A DNA stretch of 64,000 nt from Paenibacillus_T sp033239625. Lineage in GTDB: Bacteria; Bacillota; Bacilli; Paenibacillales; Paenibacillaceae. Location of the stretch: positions 186,001-250,000 of the forward strand of contig NZ_BTCK01000001.1 in NCBI RefSeq assembly GCF_033239625.1. The letters run 5' to 3'. The notes beneath the pieces are model-generated. The model ran no database searches. It saw only the letters and a list, made by a program, of their open reading frames with translations, and was not told the DNA's origin. A program made the position numbers and the translations under genes. Shown piece by piece: positions 1-8,346 of the stretch (the stretch's first letter is position 1; each line of letters starts with the position of its first letter).

Positions 1-1
1 C

Positions 2-523
2 GGCTATGAGCCGCCGGTGGATTCACGCAAGGGCATACTCGTCTACTATGACACGTTCGAGCTCGTCACAGAGGAGGAACTGGATCAAGCTGTGGATTGG
101 ATGAACCAAATGTCATTCCGCAAGCTCATTCTATATCCGCTGCACGAATCGACGGCGAAGCGAATGTCTAAGGACGAGGTTCGTCCTTATTACAAAAGAT
201 TGGATTTCCTACACGATTGGCGGCGTTCGATCGAGGAGACGGACGTTGTGATCGAAGGGCTGGAAGGCAAGCGGAAGAAGTATACCCCGATCGACAGTGC
301 GCTTCGCCACTTGACGGAGACCTACGGCAAGCCGCTGTTTCTGCTGGTATCGCCTGAAACGGCGAGCATGTTCGCCAGCTACGATTCGTTCGAGCCATGG
401 ATTACCCGTATTCGTCTGTTGTTGACTACTGGACCTTCATCAAGTCAAATGCATCCAAGGCTCGTGCAGTATGCGCATCGCTGGAATGTCGTTGGCGAGC
501 GCCTGGGAGATGTTGAACAATGA
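2..523 (+). CDS. Hypothetical protein, 5' end outside the window
   Basis: The reading frame is open to the left edge of the window, so the true start is not visible. At least 170 codons are present, ending in TGA 15 bases before the next open frame. The product is soluble and charged, with no signal peptide or membrane segment. I do not recognise a family. The GTG at position 17 has no ribosome binding site in front of it, so it is unlikely to be the start. It is co-directional with the MFS gene that follows and may share its transcript. Confidence 0.6.
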   Translation, partial: GYEPPVDSRKGILVYYDTFELVTEEELDQAVDWMNQMSFRKLILYPLHESTAKRMSKDEVRPYYKRLDFLHDWRRSIEETDVVIEGLEGKRKKYTPIDSALRHLTETYGKPLFLLVSPETASMFASYDSFEPWITRIRLLLTTGPSSSQMHPRLVQYAHRWNVVGERLGDVEQ

Positions 524-571
524 TAAGCCGTACAACTCATGTTTCATTCGTCTGCAGGGAATTGTAACGAT

Positions 572-1798
572 ATGAACAATTCGATCCTTCTCAAATCAGG
601 CGCAGGCCGCGATCGCCATCAACGCAAGCTGCTGCTAAGCGCAGGATTAAGCTGGCTGTTCGATGCAATGGACGTCGGCATGTTGTCCTTTATCGTCGCT
701 GCGCTAAGTGTCGAATGGGGACTTGGTGCTCATCAGATTGGGCTTCTAACTGCTACGAATTCAATCGGTATGGCAGCTGGTGCCGCAGCCGCCGGCCTAT
801 TGGCAGACCGTTATGGCAGACGAGCGATTCTGCTCTGGACGCTCGTTATATTCTCCGTTGCCAGCGGTTTATCCGCCTTAGCCGGCAGCTTCGCCGTGTT
901 AATGGTGCTTCGATTCGCAGCCGGGTTCGGTCTTGGCGGCGAATTGCCGGTAGCCTCGACACTCGTGTCCGAGTCAGTGCCGGCGGAATCGCGCGGCAAG
1001 GCGGTTGTGCTGTTGGAAAGCTTCTGGGCGGGCGGTTGGATTTTGTCGGCGCTCATCGCCTACTTCATCATCCCCGACTATGGCTGGCGCATCGGATTCG
1101 CCATTGGTCTGGTGCCTGTGCTCTATGCACTGTATCTGCGGCGTGCCATTCAAGATCCTGTGCGTTTCACGACCAGAGGCAATCAATCGTTGTCGTATGG
1201 GAATCGCATCGCTTCGATCTGGCAAAGCTCGCATCGCCGGTCGACGATTATGTTGTGGATTCTCTGGTTTACCGTCGTCCTGTCTTACTACGGCATGTTC
1301 TTATGGCTGCCGACGGTTATGGTCATGAAGGGCTTCAGTCTCGTTCGCAGCTTCGAATATGTGCTCATCATGACGTTGGCGCAGCTGCCAGGGTATTTCA
1401 CAGCTGCCTATCTCATTGAAAGAGCGGGCCGTAAGTTCGTGCTCATTGCGTATTTGATCCTGACAGCGGTGTGCGCGATCGTGTTCGGAAGCGCAACGTC
1501 GACTGGCGTGCTTATTGCGGCAGGAATCGGTCTATCGTTCTTCAACCTCGGCGCTTGGGGTGCAATGTATGCTTACACGCCGGAGCTGTACCCGACGCCG
1601 ATCCGTTCGACGGGCGTTGGTCTGGCAGCTTCGTTCGGTCGGGTAGGCGGCGTTATCGGCCCTTATCTAGTCGGTGCGTTGGTTGAGCGAAGCACGCCGA
1701 TATCTGCGATTTTCTCCATCTTCTTCGTTACCATTCTGATCGGTGCGGCGGCTGTTCTGCTGCTTGGGAAAGAGACGAAGGGCATAGAGGTTGAGTAA
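572..1798 (+). CDS. MFS transporter, NiaP/aromatic-acid symporter type
   Basis: A major facilitator superfamily permease of about 408 residues with 12 predicted hydrophobic segments. Family marks are an acidic residue pair in the first helix (LFDAMDVGMLSF) and the loop 2-3 motif GLLADRYGRRAILL, a form of the MFS signature DRxGRR. The sequence style resembles the NiaP and aromatic-acid:proton symporter branch, but the substrate cannot be read from sequence. The ATG at 572 is preferred because an AGGGA lies about 12 bases upstream. An in-frame ATG at 539 lacks a ribosome binding site. Confidence 0.85.
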   Translation: MNNSILLKSGAGRDRHQRKLLLSAGLSWLFDAMDVGMLSFIVAALSVEWGLGAHQIGLLTATNSIGMAAGAAAAGLLADRYGRRAILLWTLVIFSVASGLSALAGSFAVLMVLRFAAGFGLGGELPVASTLVSESVPAESRGKAVVLLESFWAGGWILSALIAYFIIPDYGWRIGFAIGLVPVLYALYLRRAIQDPVRFTTRGNQSLSYGNRIASIWQSSHRRSTIMLWILWFTVVLSYYGMFLWLPTVMVMKGFSLVRSFEYVLIMTLAQLPGYFTAAYLIERAGRKFVLIAYLILTAVCAIVFGSATSTGVLIAAGIGLSFFNLGAWGAMYAYTPELYPTPIRSTGVGLAASFGRVGGVIGPYLVGALVERSTPISAIFSIFFVTILIGAAAVLLLGKETKGIEVE

Positions 1799-1858
1799 TT
1801 GGACACCCTAATTGTCGCTAGTCATTCATGCGAAGATGTGAAGGAGGCAGCGAAGCAG

Positions 1859-2002
1859 ATGAGCCGCAAAGAAAAGAATTTTAATGGCCAGCAGCAGGCT
1901 TTCCGAGCAGCTAGTCAGCAGGCGGAAGACAATCAAGCCGCAGCGACGGAAACGAATCGTAACCAGAAGGGCCACCTTCCAAACAAGCCATCTACTGGCT
2001 AA
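1859..2002 (+). CDS. Small hydrophilic protein, 47 aa
   Basis: A 47-residue, Gln/Asn/Lys-rich, low-complexity soluble peptide beginning MSRKEKNFNGQQQAF. A strong ribosome binding site (AAGGAGG, 1840-1846) lies about 12 bases before the ATG, and a strong terminator hairpin follows. The composition recalls the small, disordered, spore-associated proteins common in spore formers, but I recognise no family and this is only an analogy. It could be co-transcribed with the transporter upstream. Confidence 0.5.
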   Translation: MSRKEKNFNGQQQAFRAASQQAEDNQAAATETNRNQKGHLPNKPSTG

Positions 2003-2020
2003 GGGTACAACGAGAAGCAC

Positions 2021-2057
2021 GAAGGCTGCACAAGCGAATCGCTTATGCAGTCTTTTT
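2021..2057 (+). terminator. Rho-independent terminator
   Basis: A near-perfect hairpin: GGCTGCA pairs with TGCAGTC (one G-U), and the inner part AAGCGAATCGCTT is itself palindromic. A run of five T follows. It ends the transcript carrying the MFS gene and the 47-residue ORF. Confidence 0.8.
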
Positions 2058-2146
2058 CATAATCATCTGTATTGGACCTAGACATGGACAGCGCTGCACG
2101 AACGGCGTTACAATCAACACATGTCGCAACAAGGAGATATAATCGG

Positions 2147-2704
2147 ATGAAAAGTTTACTCGTTACCGGCTATCGCGCACATGAGCTCGGGATCTATGAC
2201 CAGAAGCATAAGGGCATTCCCTACATACGCAAAGCGATCGAATCGCGGCTGGTACCGCTCATCGAGGAAGGTCTTGAGTGGATCGTTACGTCTGGCCAAT
2301 ACGGCGTGGACCTATGGGCTTGTGAAGTCGCGATTGCGCTCAAACAGACGTATCCGCAGCTGAAGCTGTCTATCCTTGCCGCTTACACGAACCCGGAAGA
2401 AAAGTGGAACGAAGTGAAGCAGGAGTATTACCGCGGCATTCTGCAGCATGTCGATTATTATGGCTTCGTCAGTAAGCAGCCTTACCAAGGCGTGTGGCAG
2501 TTGACGGCTCGCGATGAGCTTCTGCTGCGCCGCACAGACGGCCTATTGCTGTTCTACGATGAGGATGCAGGTGAAGCGAGCCCGAAGTATATGAAGCTGA
2601 AGGCGCAGAAACGTCATGCGGAGGATGGTTATCCGATTATGACGATTACGGCTGAGGATGTACAGACGATGGCGGAAGAAGAACAGCGGGACATGGAGTA
2701 TTGA
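2147..2704 (+). CDS. ypsA: YpsA/DUF1273 family protein (SLOG-like)
   Basis: A 185-residue cytosolic protein of the YpsA (DUF1273) family. It begins MKSLLVTGYRAHELGIY, the N-terminal beta strand and glycine turn of the SLOG nucleotide-sensor fold, and carries SGQYGVDLWACE near residue 50, another family hallmark. Related proteins in Bacillus and Staphylococcus affect cell division and oxidative stress survival; the ligand is unsettled. The ATG at 2147 is chosen over an upstream ATG because AAGGAGAT sits at 2130-2137. Confidence 0.85.
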   Translation: MKSLLVTGYRAHELGIYDQKHKGIPYIRKAIESRLVPLIEEGLEWIVTSGQYGVDLWACEVAIALKQTYPQLKLSILAAYTNPEEKWNEVKQEYYRGILQHVDYYGFVSKQPYQGVWQLTARDELLLRRTDGLLLFYDEDAGEASPKYMKLKAQKRHAEDGYPIMTITAEDVQTMAEEEQRDMEY

Positions 2705-2834
2705 CATTCATTGTGCAGATGAAGCACTTATACGGTACATCAATGAACAAGGCAAAGGCATCCATTCGGGTGCCCTTCTAATATGGTGCTATTGTGTTCC
2801 GACTTCAATGATAATGGAACGGGGGGAGATATCG

Positions 2835-3365
2835 ATGCCTGAATACGTTCAATTAGTAAAACCAACGACGGAGCTTCGAGAAGCGTATTTGGATTTCTAC
2901 CAAGAATGGGTCGATAGCGGAGAAGACATGGTACCTTGGGTCATTAGCAAGGACCCGACGGATTTTGATGCAATGGTGCAATCGCTATTGAACAACGAGA
3001 AGGATGAAAATCTGCCTGCCGGCTGGGTTCCTGATTCGACCTATTGGCTGGTTACTGCGAACAATAAAGTAATCGGTGCGGTGAACATAAGGCACCGACT
3101 ATCTGAGAAGCTGTTCAACAGCGGGGGGCATGTCGGTTACGGGATACGCCCGACAGAACGCAGACAAGGCTACGCAACTCAGCTGCTGGCAATGGCGCTT
3201 GAGAAGACGAAGGAATTAGGGATCGAGAAGGTACTTGTCGTATGCGATGAATTCAATACGGCTTCCGCAAGGACGATTCTTAGGAATGGCGGCTCGGCGG
3301 ATGTCAGCTTTACGGACGAGAATGGTAAGGAAGTGTTAAGGTTCTGGATCGATCATCACTTATGA
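2835..3365 (+). CDS. GNAT family N-acetyltransferase
   Basis: A 176-residue acetyltransferase. The acetyl-CoA binding motif A is present as VGYGIRPTERRQGYATQLL (about residues 100-118), followed by a VLVVCDEFNTASARTILRNGG segment typical of the C-terminal half. It resembles the YjdJ/DUF4081-free 'GNAT with ELREAYLDFYQEW' class common in Firmicutes. The substrate is unknown. A very strong GGGGGGAG site precedes the ATG at 2835; longer in-frame starts overlap ypsA and lack such a site. Confidence 0.85.
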   Translation: MPEYVQLVKPTTELREAYLDFYQEWVDSGEDMVPWVISKDPTDFDAMVQSLLNNEKDENLPAGWVPDSTYWLVTANNKVIGAVNIRHRLSEKLFNSGGHVGYGIRPTERRQGYATQLLAMALEKTKELGIEKVLVVCDEFNTASARTILRNGGSADVSFTDENGKEVLRFWIDHHL

Positions 3366-3394
3366 TTGACAGTCTAGCTGCAAATCTGTTATCT
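3366..3394 (+). promoter_or_regulatory. Candidate SigA promoter for IMP dehydrogenase
   Basis: A perfect -35 hexamer TTGACA (3366-3371) is followed by TGTTAT/TTATCT around 3387-3394, giving 15-17 base spacing. It lies 37 bases before the TTG start of the IMP dehydrogenase gene. The -10 match is only moderate. Confidence 0.45.
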
Positions 3395-3430
3395 TGTTTT
3401 AAATTATAAAACGAAGAGGAGTTGAGAGCA

Positions 3431-4930
3431 TTGGCACACTATTATATGGAACCATCCCGCACATTCAGTGAATTTCTGCTCATTCCGAACCTGACGAGCA
3501 AGACCTGCACACCGGACAATGTGTCACTGAAAACACCTATCAGCAAATTCAAGAAGGGCGAACAGCCTGACATCATGATGAATATACCGTTCACATCTGC
3601 GGTTATGCAGTCTGTCTCCGATCACAACATGGCGACTGCGCTCGCAAGATGCGGCGGTATTTCTTTTATTTTCGGCTCGCAGTCGATTGAAGATCAAGCG
3701 GCAATGGTGCGTAAAGTTAAAGAATATAAAGCGGGCTTTGTTGTGAGCCGCTCGAACCTGAAGCCTGAACAAACGCTTCGCGATGTGCTTCGCCTGAAAG
3801 AAGAGAACGGTCACTCGACGGTTGCAATTACAGAGGACGGAACGTCAAGCGGCAAACTGCTAGGCATCGTAACGAGTCGTGACTATCGGATGAGCCGCGA
3901 TTCGCTGGACAAGCCAATCGGTGAGTTCATGACGCCATTCTCTTCCCTTATATATGGTGAATCGGGCATGTCGCTTCCCGAAGCGAACAACCTGATCTGG
4001 GACAAGAAGCTGAACTGTCTGCCGATTGTGGACGAGAACCAGAATCTGCAGCATCTCGTCTTCCGTAAAGACTATGATGCGGACAAAGAAAATCCGCTCG
4101 GCCTGCTGGATGCGAACAAACGTTACATCGTAGGCGCAGGCATTAACACGAAGGACTATATGGAACGTGTTCCAGCGCTGGTTGACGCTGGCGTCGACAT
4201 TCTCGTCATCGACTCGTCGGACGGCTACTCGGAATGGCAATACGATACGGTTAAGTGGGTCAAAGAAAACTTTAACGTGAAGATCGGCGCAGGCAATGTC
4301 GTTGACCGTGAAGGATTCTTGTACCTCGTCGAAGCGGGTGCTGACTTCGTGAAGGTCGGCATCGGTGGCGGTTCCATCTGCATTACGCGCGAACAGAAGG
4401 GCATTGGACGTGGTCAAGCTTCCTCCGTTATCGAAGTTGCAGAGGCTCGCCAACAGTACTTCGAAGAAACAGGCATCTACGTGCCAATCTGCTCCGACGG
4501 CGGCATCGTGCATGACTATCACATTACGCTTGCCTTGGCGATGGGCGCTGACTTCGTCATGATGGGCCGTTATTTCGCTCGTTTCGACGAGAGCCCGACG
4601 AAGAAACTGAAGGTCGGCAACAACTTCGTGAAGGAGTTCTGGGGCGAAGGCTCGAACCGCGCTCGCAACTGGCAGCGTTATGACACGGGCGGCAAGCAAT
4701 CGCTTGTCTTCGAGGAAGGCGTCGATTCGTACGTACCGTACGCAGGCACGCTGAAGGAAAACCTCGACAAGACGATCAGCAAAATCAAATCGACGATGTG
4801 CAACTGCGGCTCGCTGTCGATCGAGCAGCTGCAGCAGACCGCACGCATTACGCTCGTATCGGCGACAAGCTTGGTCGAAGGCGGCGCGCATGACGTTATG
4901 CTGAAGGACAGCACGATGTCCGGCGAATAA
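3431..4930 (+). CDS. guaB: IMP dehydrogenase
   Basis: Inosine-5'-monophosphate dehydrogenase, 499 residues, which oxidises IMP to XMP with NAD+ at the branch point of guanine nucleotide synthesis. The N-terminal YYMEPSRTFSEFLLIP and NVSLKTPISKF are family signatures. A CBS pair occupies roughly residues 95-220. The active-site loop GGGSICITREQKG holds the catalytic cysteine near residue 317, and ICSDGGI and the flap region follow. A TTG at 3431 is chosen because AGAGGAG ends 10 bases upstream; the TTG at 3422 would touch that site. It belongs to the less common IMPDH subgroup with this loop variant, so it may be a second IMPDH rather than the canonical one. Confidence 0.9.
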   Translation: MAHYYMEPSRTFSEFLLIPNLTSKTCTPDNVSLKTPISKFKKGEQPDIMMNIPFTSAVMQSVSDHNMATALARCGGISFIFGSQSIEDQAAMVRKVKEYKAGFVVSRSNLKPEQTLRDVLRLKEENGHSTVAITEDGTSSGKLLGIVTSRDYRMSRDSLDKPIGEFMTPFSSLIYGESGMSLPEANNLIWDKKLNCLPIVDENQNLQHLVFRKDYDADKENPLGLLDANKRYIVGAGINTKDYMERVPALVDAGVDILVIDSSDGYSEWQYDTVKWVKENFNVKIGAGNVVDREGFLYLVEAGADFVKVGIGGGSICITREQKGIGRGQASSVIEVAEARQQYFEETGIYVPICSDGGIVHDYHITLALAMGADFVMMGRYFARFDESPTKKLKVGNNFVKEFWGEGSNRARNWQRYDTGGKQSLVFEEGVDSYVPYAGTLKENLDKTISKIKSTMCNCGSLSIEQLQQTARITLVSATSLVEGGAHDVMLKDSTMSGE

Positions 4931-4958
4931 GCTGGCACGAGGTAATCAACATGATGGA

Positions 4959-4993
4959 AACTCGGTTCTCTCCCGGAGAACCGAGTTTTTTGT
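4959..4993 (+). terminator. Rho-independent terminator after IMP dehydrogenase
   Basis: AACTCGGTTCTC and GAGAACCGAGTT form a perfect 12-bp stem around the loop TCCCG, followed by six T. Confidence 0.9.
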
Positions 4994-5040
4994 ATAGTTT
5001 TGCTCAGAATGCTCAATCTATGGGTAAGGAGGGATTCAAC

Positions 5041-5274
5041 ATGAGCGATAACATCGAGCAAGTTGTAGCCGTTCGTAAAAATGGCGACGGCGATATCGTA
5101 GACCTCAAGCTGACGTCTGGCCGAGTGGTTGATTACAAAACCGCGCAAGCGATGGTTAAGAACAACGAAATCGAGCATCTCAACGTATTCCGGGGGCGTG
5201 ACGGGGATGAGCATCTTCGTTCTGATCCGGATGGAAGAACCGATAACAATCTAGACAATTTGCCTACGTTTTGA
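5041..5274 (+). CDS. DUF3892 family small protein
   Basis: A 77-residue protein matching the DUF3892 pattern: VVAVRKNGDGDIVDLKLTSG, then a DYKTAQAMVKNNEIEHLNV segment and an acidic tail with DG.E.LRS.PDG. Members are common small proteins in Firmicutes and no biochemical role is established. A perfect AAGGAGG site lies 9 bases before the ATG. The gene stands alone between two terminators, so it should be a monocistronic unit. Confidence 0.8.
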   Translation: MSDNIEQVVAVRKNGDGDIVDLKLTSGRVVDYKTAQAMVKNNEIEHLNVFRGRDGDEHLRSDPDGRTDNNLDNLPTF

Positions 5275-5304
5275 AGCCGACAGCAGCGTAGAGTATTTAC
5301 GAAC

Positions 5305-5335
5305 AAGAGCCCTGATGATCAGATCAGGGCTCTTT
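5305..5335 (+). terminator. Rho-independent terminator
   Basis: AAGAGCCCTGAT pairs with ATCAGGGCTCTT, followed by a T run. It ends the DUF3892 gene. Confidence 0.9.
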
Positions 5336-5387
5336 TTGATGCAATATTTTAGGAAATTTTAAGTGATGACCTTGGCTGTCCCGCTCA

Positions 5388-5410
5388 TATATTGATTCAT
5401 CATCAATATA
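5388..5410. promoter_or_regulatory. Perfect 9-bp inverted repeat before the L,D-transpeptidase gene
   Basis: TATATTGAT and ATCAATATA are exact inverted copies separated by 5 bases, ending just upstream of the GGGAGGG ribosome binding site. It could be an operator or an RNA hairpin next to the translation start. Confidence 0.5.
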
Positions 5411-5413
5411 GGA

Positions 5414-6337
5414 ATGGGAGGGAGTCTGGTTCTGAAACCGCAGCTAAGAATGACGGGAATCGTTACGATTGTAAGCCTGCTATTGTGGTTACTGCTGCCT
5501 TTCGCTAACGCAAGCGGCGCTGCTGCTATCGATGAGGGCAGCGATCAGCTCATAGTCATTAATAAGAAGACGAATAAACTCGCCTTCTTCGAGGGCGGGC
5601 AGCTCATTCGGACGTTCTCTGTCGCAACGGGTCGAACGAATAAATTGACCCCTGAAGGAAGCTTCGAGATTGTGAACAAAATCAAGAACCGTCCGTACTA
5701 CAAAGAGCATATTCCTGGCGGCGATCCAAGGAATCCGCTCGGCGACCGTTGGATGGGGCTTGATGTGAATGGGACCGCAGGCACGACTTATGCGATTCAC
5801 GGCAACAATAACAGCAAGTCGATCGGCAAGTATGTCAGTTCGGGTTGCATTCGGATGTACAATGAAGATATTCATTGGCTGTTCCCGCAGATCAAACTTG
5901 GTACGAAGGCGGTAATAACCAACTCGAAGCTCACGATGACTGAGATTGCCGAGAATAATGGCTATTCGGTGCTGAAAGATTATGACGGCAAGCTCGTTGT
6001 GAATGGCAAGGTCATTGAGCTTAAGCGTCCTCTCGCCATCCTTGGTTCGCAGGTATTCGTTCCAATGCGTGAGCTGTTCGGGCTGCTAGGAGCGAAGGTT
6101 ACTTGGAATAATGAGAAGAAGACCGTTACCGCCGTCGTTGGAGATCGTACATTAGTGCACACGCCGCTGACGAATGCCGTCAAACTGAACGGTGAGACTG
6201 TACAAATTTCAGCTTCACGGGTCATTGCGAATTCTACGATGCTGCCGCTGCGTAACATTTCGGAGTTGACGGGATTCAAGGTCGTCTATGACGCGAAGAA
6301 GAAAGAAATTCGGGTTACTGGCGGAGCAGAGAAATAA
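5414..6337 (+). CDS. L,D-transpeptidase with copper-amine-oxidase-N-like domain
   Basis: A secreted YkuD-family L,D-transpeptidase that forms 3-3 type peptidoglycan crosslinks or anchors proteins to the wall. A signal peptide or membrane anchor covers about residues 12-35 (IVTIVSLLLWLLLPFANAS). The YkuD domain spans about 42-170, with HGNNNSKSIG and the catalytic motif SSGCIRM (Cys near residue 145). The C-terminal 100 residues (FVPMRELFGLLGAKVTWNN, MLPLRNISELTG) form a copper-amine-oxidase N-terminal-like wall domain frequent in Paenibacillus. The start is uncertain. The ATG at 5414 has no upstream ribosome binding site, because the good GGGAGGGAG lies at 5416-5424, which would place a CTG at 5432 at ideal spacing. 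Confidence 0.88.
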   Translation: MGGSLVLKPQLRMTGIVTIVSLLLWLLLPFANASGAAAIDEGSDQLIVINKKTNKLAFFEGGQLIRTFSVATGRTNKLTPEGSFEIVNKIKNRPYYKEHIPGGDPRNPLGDRWMGLDVNGTAGTTYAIHGNNNSKSIGKYVSSGCIRMYNEDIHWLFPQIKLGTKAVITNSKLTMTEIAENNGYSVLKDYDGKLVVNGKVIELKRPLAILGSQVFVPMRELFGLLGAKVTWNNEKKTVTAVVGDRTLVHTPLTNAVKLNGETVQISASRVIANSTMLPLRNISELTGFKVVYDAKKKEIRVTGGAEK

Positions 6338-6408
6338 TCGAGCGTTTTGTATTGTGTGCGGAGACTCGTGATTTGATCTTGTTTCATAAGAGCTATGATA
6401 CAGTTAGT

Positions 6409-6452
6409 GGCAGCAGGGGATAATGGAAAGTTCCTCGACTGCCGCTTTTTTA
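6409..6452 (+). terminator. Possible terminator
   Basis: GTGGCAG and CTGCCGC can pair (with G-U) around an internally folded loop, followed by six T. It is an imperfect hairpin downstream of the L,D-transpeptidase. Confidence 0.45.
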
Positions 6453-6597
6453 CATAGCTAGGGCATGTCAGTATGAAACTGTCATATATTAATGGCAATC
6501 CTGTGCTATTCGTCACAACTTCCTCATTTGGTCATCGGACCAACGTATGGTATCATAAAGAAAAGACGGGTAATACACGAAGAACGCGAAGTATTAG

Positions 6598-7419
6598 TTG
6601 GAGGGGTTTGTCATCACTAACGTTGTGTTGAATGATGCTATGACAATGCTGGAACAAACGAGCCGGACGTTCTACATTCCGATCAGCCGACTGGTTCCAG
6701 GCTTGAAGGAAGCCGTAACATCCGGTTATTTGTGCATGCGTGCGATAGACGAGATTGAAGATCACGAGCAATTGCCGGACAACCTGAAGAGCAGTCTGCT
6801 CAGCGGGATTCGCGATGCCCTTCATACGGAACAACCGCTCGAAACGATTACGAAGCTGCTGGCGCCGCATCAATCGGAACTGCCTGCCGTTACGCTGCAA
6901 CTGAACGACTGGCTGGTCCTGTGCCCACCAACTGCACTGCCGATTGTACAGCGTTATACAGCGAAAATGTCCGAGCAGATGGCGGAATGGGTCCACACGG
7001 GCTGGGACATTCGAACGGAAGAGGATCTGGATCGGTATACATACAGCGTTGCCGGCATGGTAGGCGAGATGTTGTCCGAGCTGTGGCAGTGGTACGATGG
7101 AACGGCATCGGATATGAACAAAGCGGTCGCTTTCGGCAGAGGGCTGCAAGCCGTCAACATTATGCGCAACCGAGACGAGGATTTGAAGCGCGGCGTCGAT
7201 TTCTTCCCGGACGGCTGGAACTTGAAGGACATGCTTCAATATACGAAGCGCAATCTGAAGTTGGCTGACGATTATATTGCAGAACTGAAGGACGGACCTG
7301 CAATGAGCTTCTGCCGGATCCCTCTGGCGCTTGCTCACGCAACAACGAATCTGCTGTCGGTTGGCGGCAATAAGCTGACGCGTGCGGCTGTGCTCAAGAT
7401 TGTCGGCTCCTTGAACTAG
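6598..7419 (+). CDS. Squalene/phytoene synthase family protein
   Basis: About 270 residues of the trans-isoprenyl diphosphate synthase, head-to-head type, which condense two prenyl diphosphates in squalene, dehydrosqualene or phytoene synthesis. The two aspartate-rich regions appear as MRAIDEIEDH (about residue 50) and NIMRNRDEDLKRG (about residue 190). The second is close to the canonical NILRDVGED form. The N-terminus TSRTFYIPISRL is also typical. No other isoprenoid gene is adjacent, so the product is unknown. The start is unclear. TTG at 6598 overlaps the GGAGGGG site itself, and no ATG, GTG or TTG stands at normal spacing; an ATC at 6613 does. Confidence 0.82.
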   Translation: MEGFVITNVVLNDAMTMLEQTSRTFYIPISRLVPGLKEAVTSGYLCMRAIDEIEDHEQLPDNLKSSLLSGIRDALHTEQPLETITKLLAPHQSELPAVTLQLNDWLVLCPPTALPIVQRYTAKMSEQMAEWVHTGWDIRTEEDLDRYTYSVAGMVGEMLSELWQWYDGTASDMNKAVAFGRGLQAVNIMRNRDEDLKRGVDFFPDGWNLKDMLQYTKRNLKLADDYIAELKDGPAMSFCRIPLALAHATTNLLSVGGNKLTRAAVLKIVGSLN

Positions 7420-7581
7420 AGCAGAGAAGAAGCCGCGCCGGCCGCGGCTTTTTCTGTGCGTACAGCTGCGTCGATCTTGGCATGGAATGGACGAACTGTG
7501 ATAATTCGCATTTGAGAACGGCGCGGACTCACGATACTATAAGATCAGGAACATATCCTTCGGAGACAGGAGCTGCTGGCG

Positions 7582-7869
7582 ATGAGAATTATTGTGGATG
7601 GGGCGGTTGCGCGCTGGTACATTGATGAGATGGAGCTGCAGCCTGGCGATCAGCTTCATATTTATGTTCGGCTCGGAGGCTGCGGCAGCGTCGTGCCCGG
7701 CATGAGCCTAGGCATCATTAAGGAGAACTCGAGTGCTCCGCGCATTCGGGTCGAGAGCGAAGGCATCGAATTTTACATGCTGGAGGATCAGCTCTGGTAT
7801 TTGGAGAATAAGGACTTATATTTGCAATTCGAACCACAGGGTGACGGCGTCGGCTTTAAGGTCGCGTAG
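7582..7869 (+). CDS. HesB-like (YneR-type) Fe-S biogenesis domain protein
   Basis: A 95-residue single-domain protein of the HesB/IscA-like superfamily, YneR branch. The pattern RWYIDEMELQPGDQLHIYVR, then LGGCGSVVPGMSLGI, then IEFYMLEDQLWYLENKDLYLQF follows the family closely. Unlike true A-type carriers it keeps only the single cysteine of GGCG and lacks the C-terminal CxC, so a scaffold role is doubtful. AGGAG lies at suitable spacing before the ATG. It is monocistronic with a strong terminator behind it. Confidence 0.82.
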   Translation: MRIIVDGAVARWYIDEMELQPGDQLHIYVRLGGCGSVVPGMSLGIIKENSSAPRIRVESEGIEFYMLEDQLWYLENKDLYLQFEPQGDGVGFKVA

Positions 7870-7908
7870 GTCGCTTAGAGGATTAATCGGATAGAAGATG
7901 GATGAAGG

Positions 7909-7937
7909 AAAGCCGCAGATTTCTGCGGCTTTTTTTA
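7909..7937 (+). terminator. Rho-independent terminator
   Basis: AAAGCCGCAGA pairs with TCTGCGGCTTT, with seven T following. Confidence 0.9.
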
Positions 7938-8346
7938 TTTGGGCAATAATGGCGATTGGGGAAGGGAGGATTTGGTAATAAGGACGAAGAAAATAAAGGT
8001 GTTGGGCAGCGACTCTGCAAGTATGGTGTGTTGGGGACTGGCTGTCTGTCCGAGATGTGTTCAACGGTTGCAGGAGCGGCTAATGTGCCGAAAAGATAGG
8101 ATTTGCTGGACCAACGGTTGTGAGCGGAGCTATTCGTGCTGGTAAAGGCGATTCTATTGTGAAAATACAGCAATAGACTCTATGGCAACCGTTGGCTTGA
8201 TAATAGACATGTTCCCTACGGAATAGGCGCGTTGGCGACCTTTACCTGCCGTTCGGGTTCGGAGCGAGTTTATAAAAAGACTATGGATGCTGCTGGTACC
8301 CCTTTGTTGTTCCGGTCCAGCTAGGTTCGTCATACAAAGGAGAGTA
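7938..8346. other. Gene-poor spacer with possible decayed coding remnants
   Basis: A 409-base stretch with no convincing gene. One frame (7950-8098) reads as a plausible peptide ending AGAANVPKR and stop. A shifted frame continues as IGFAGPTVVSGAIRAGKGDS to a stop near 8169, as if one gene had suffered a frameshift. There is no ribosome binding site and no recognised family. From about 8170 to 8330 nothing is evident. Confidence 0.3.

Noticed and set aside
3860..4891. 343-codon open frame on the minus strand
   Set aside because: Shadow of the IMP dehydrogenase gene; the + strand product matches a known family with all active-site motifs.
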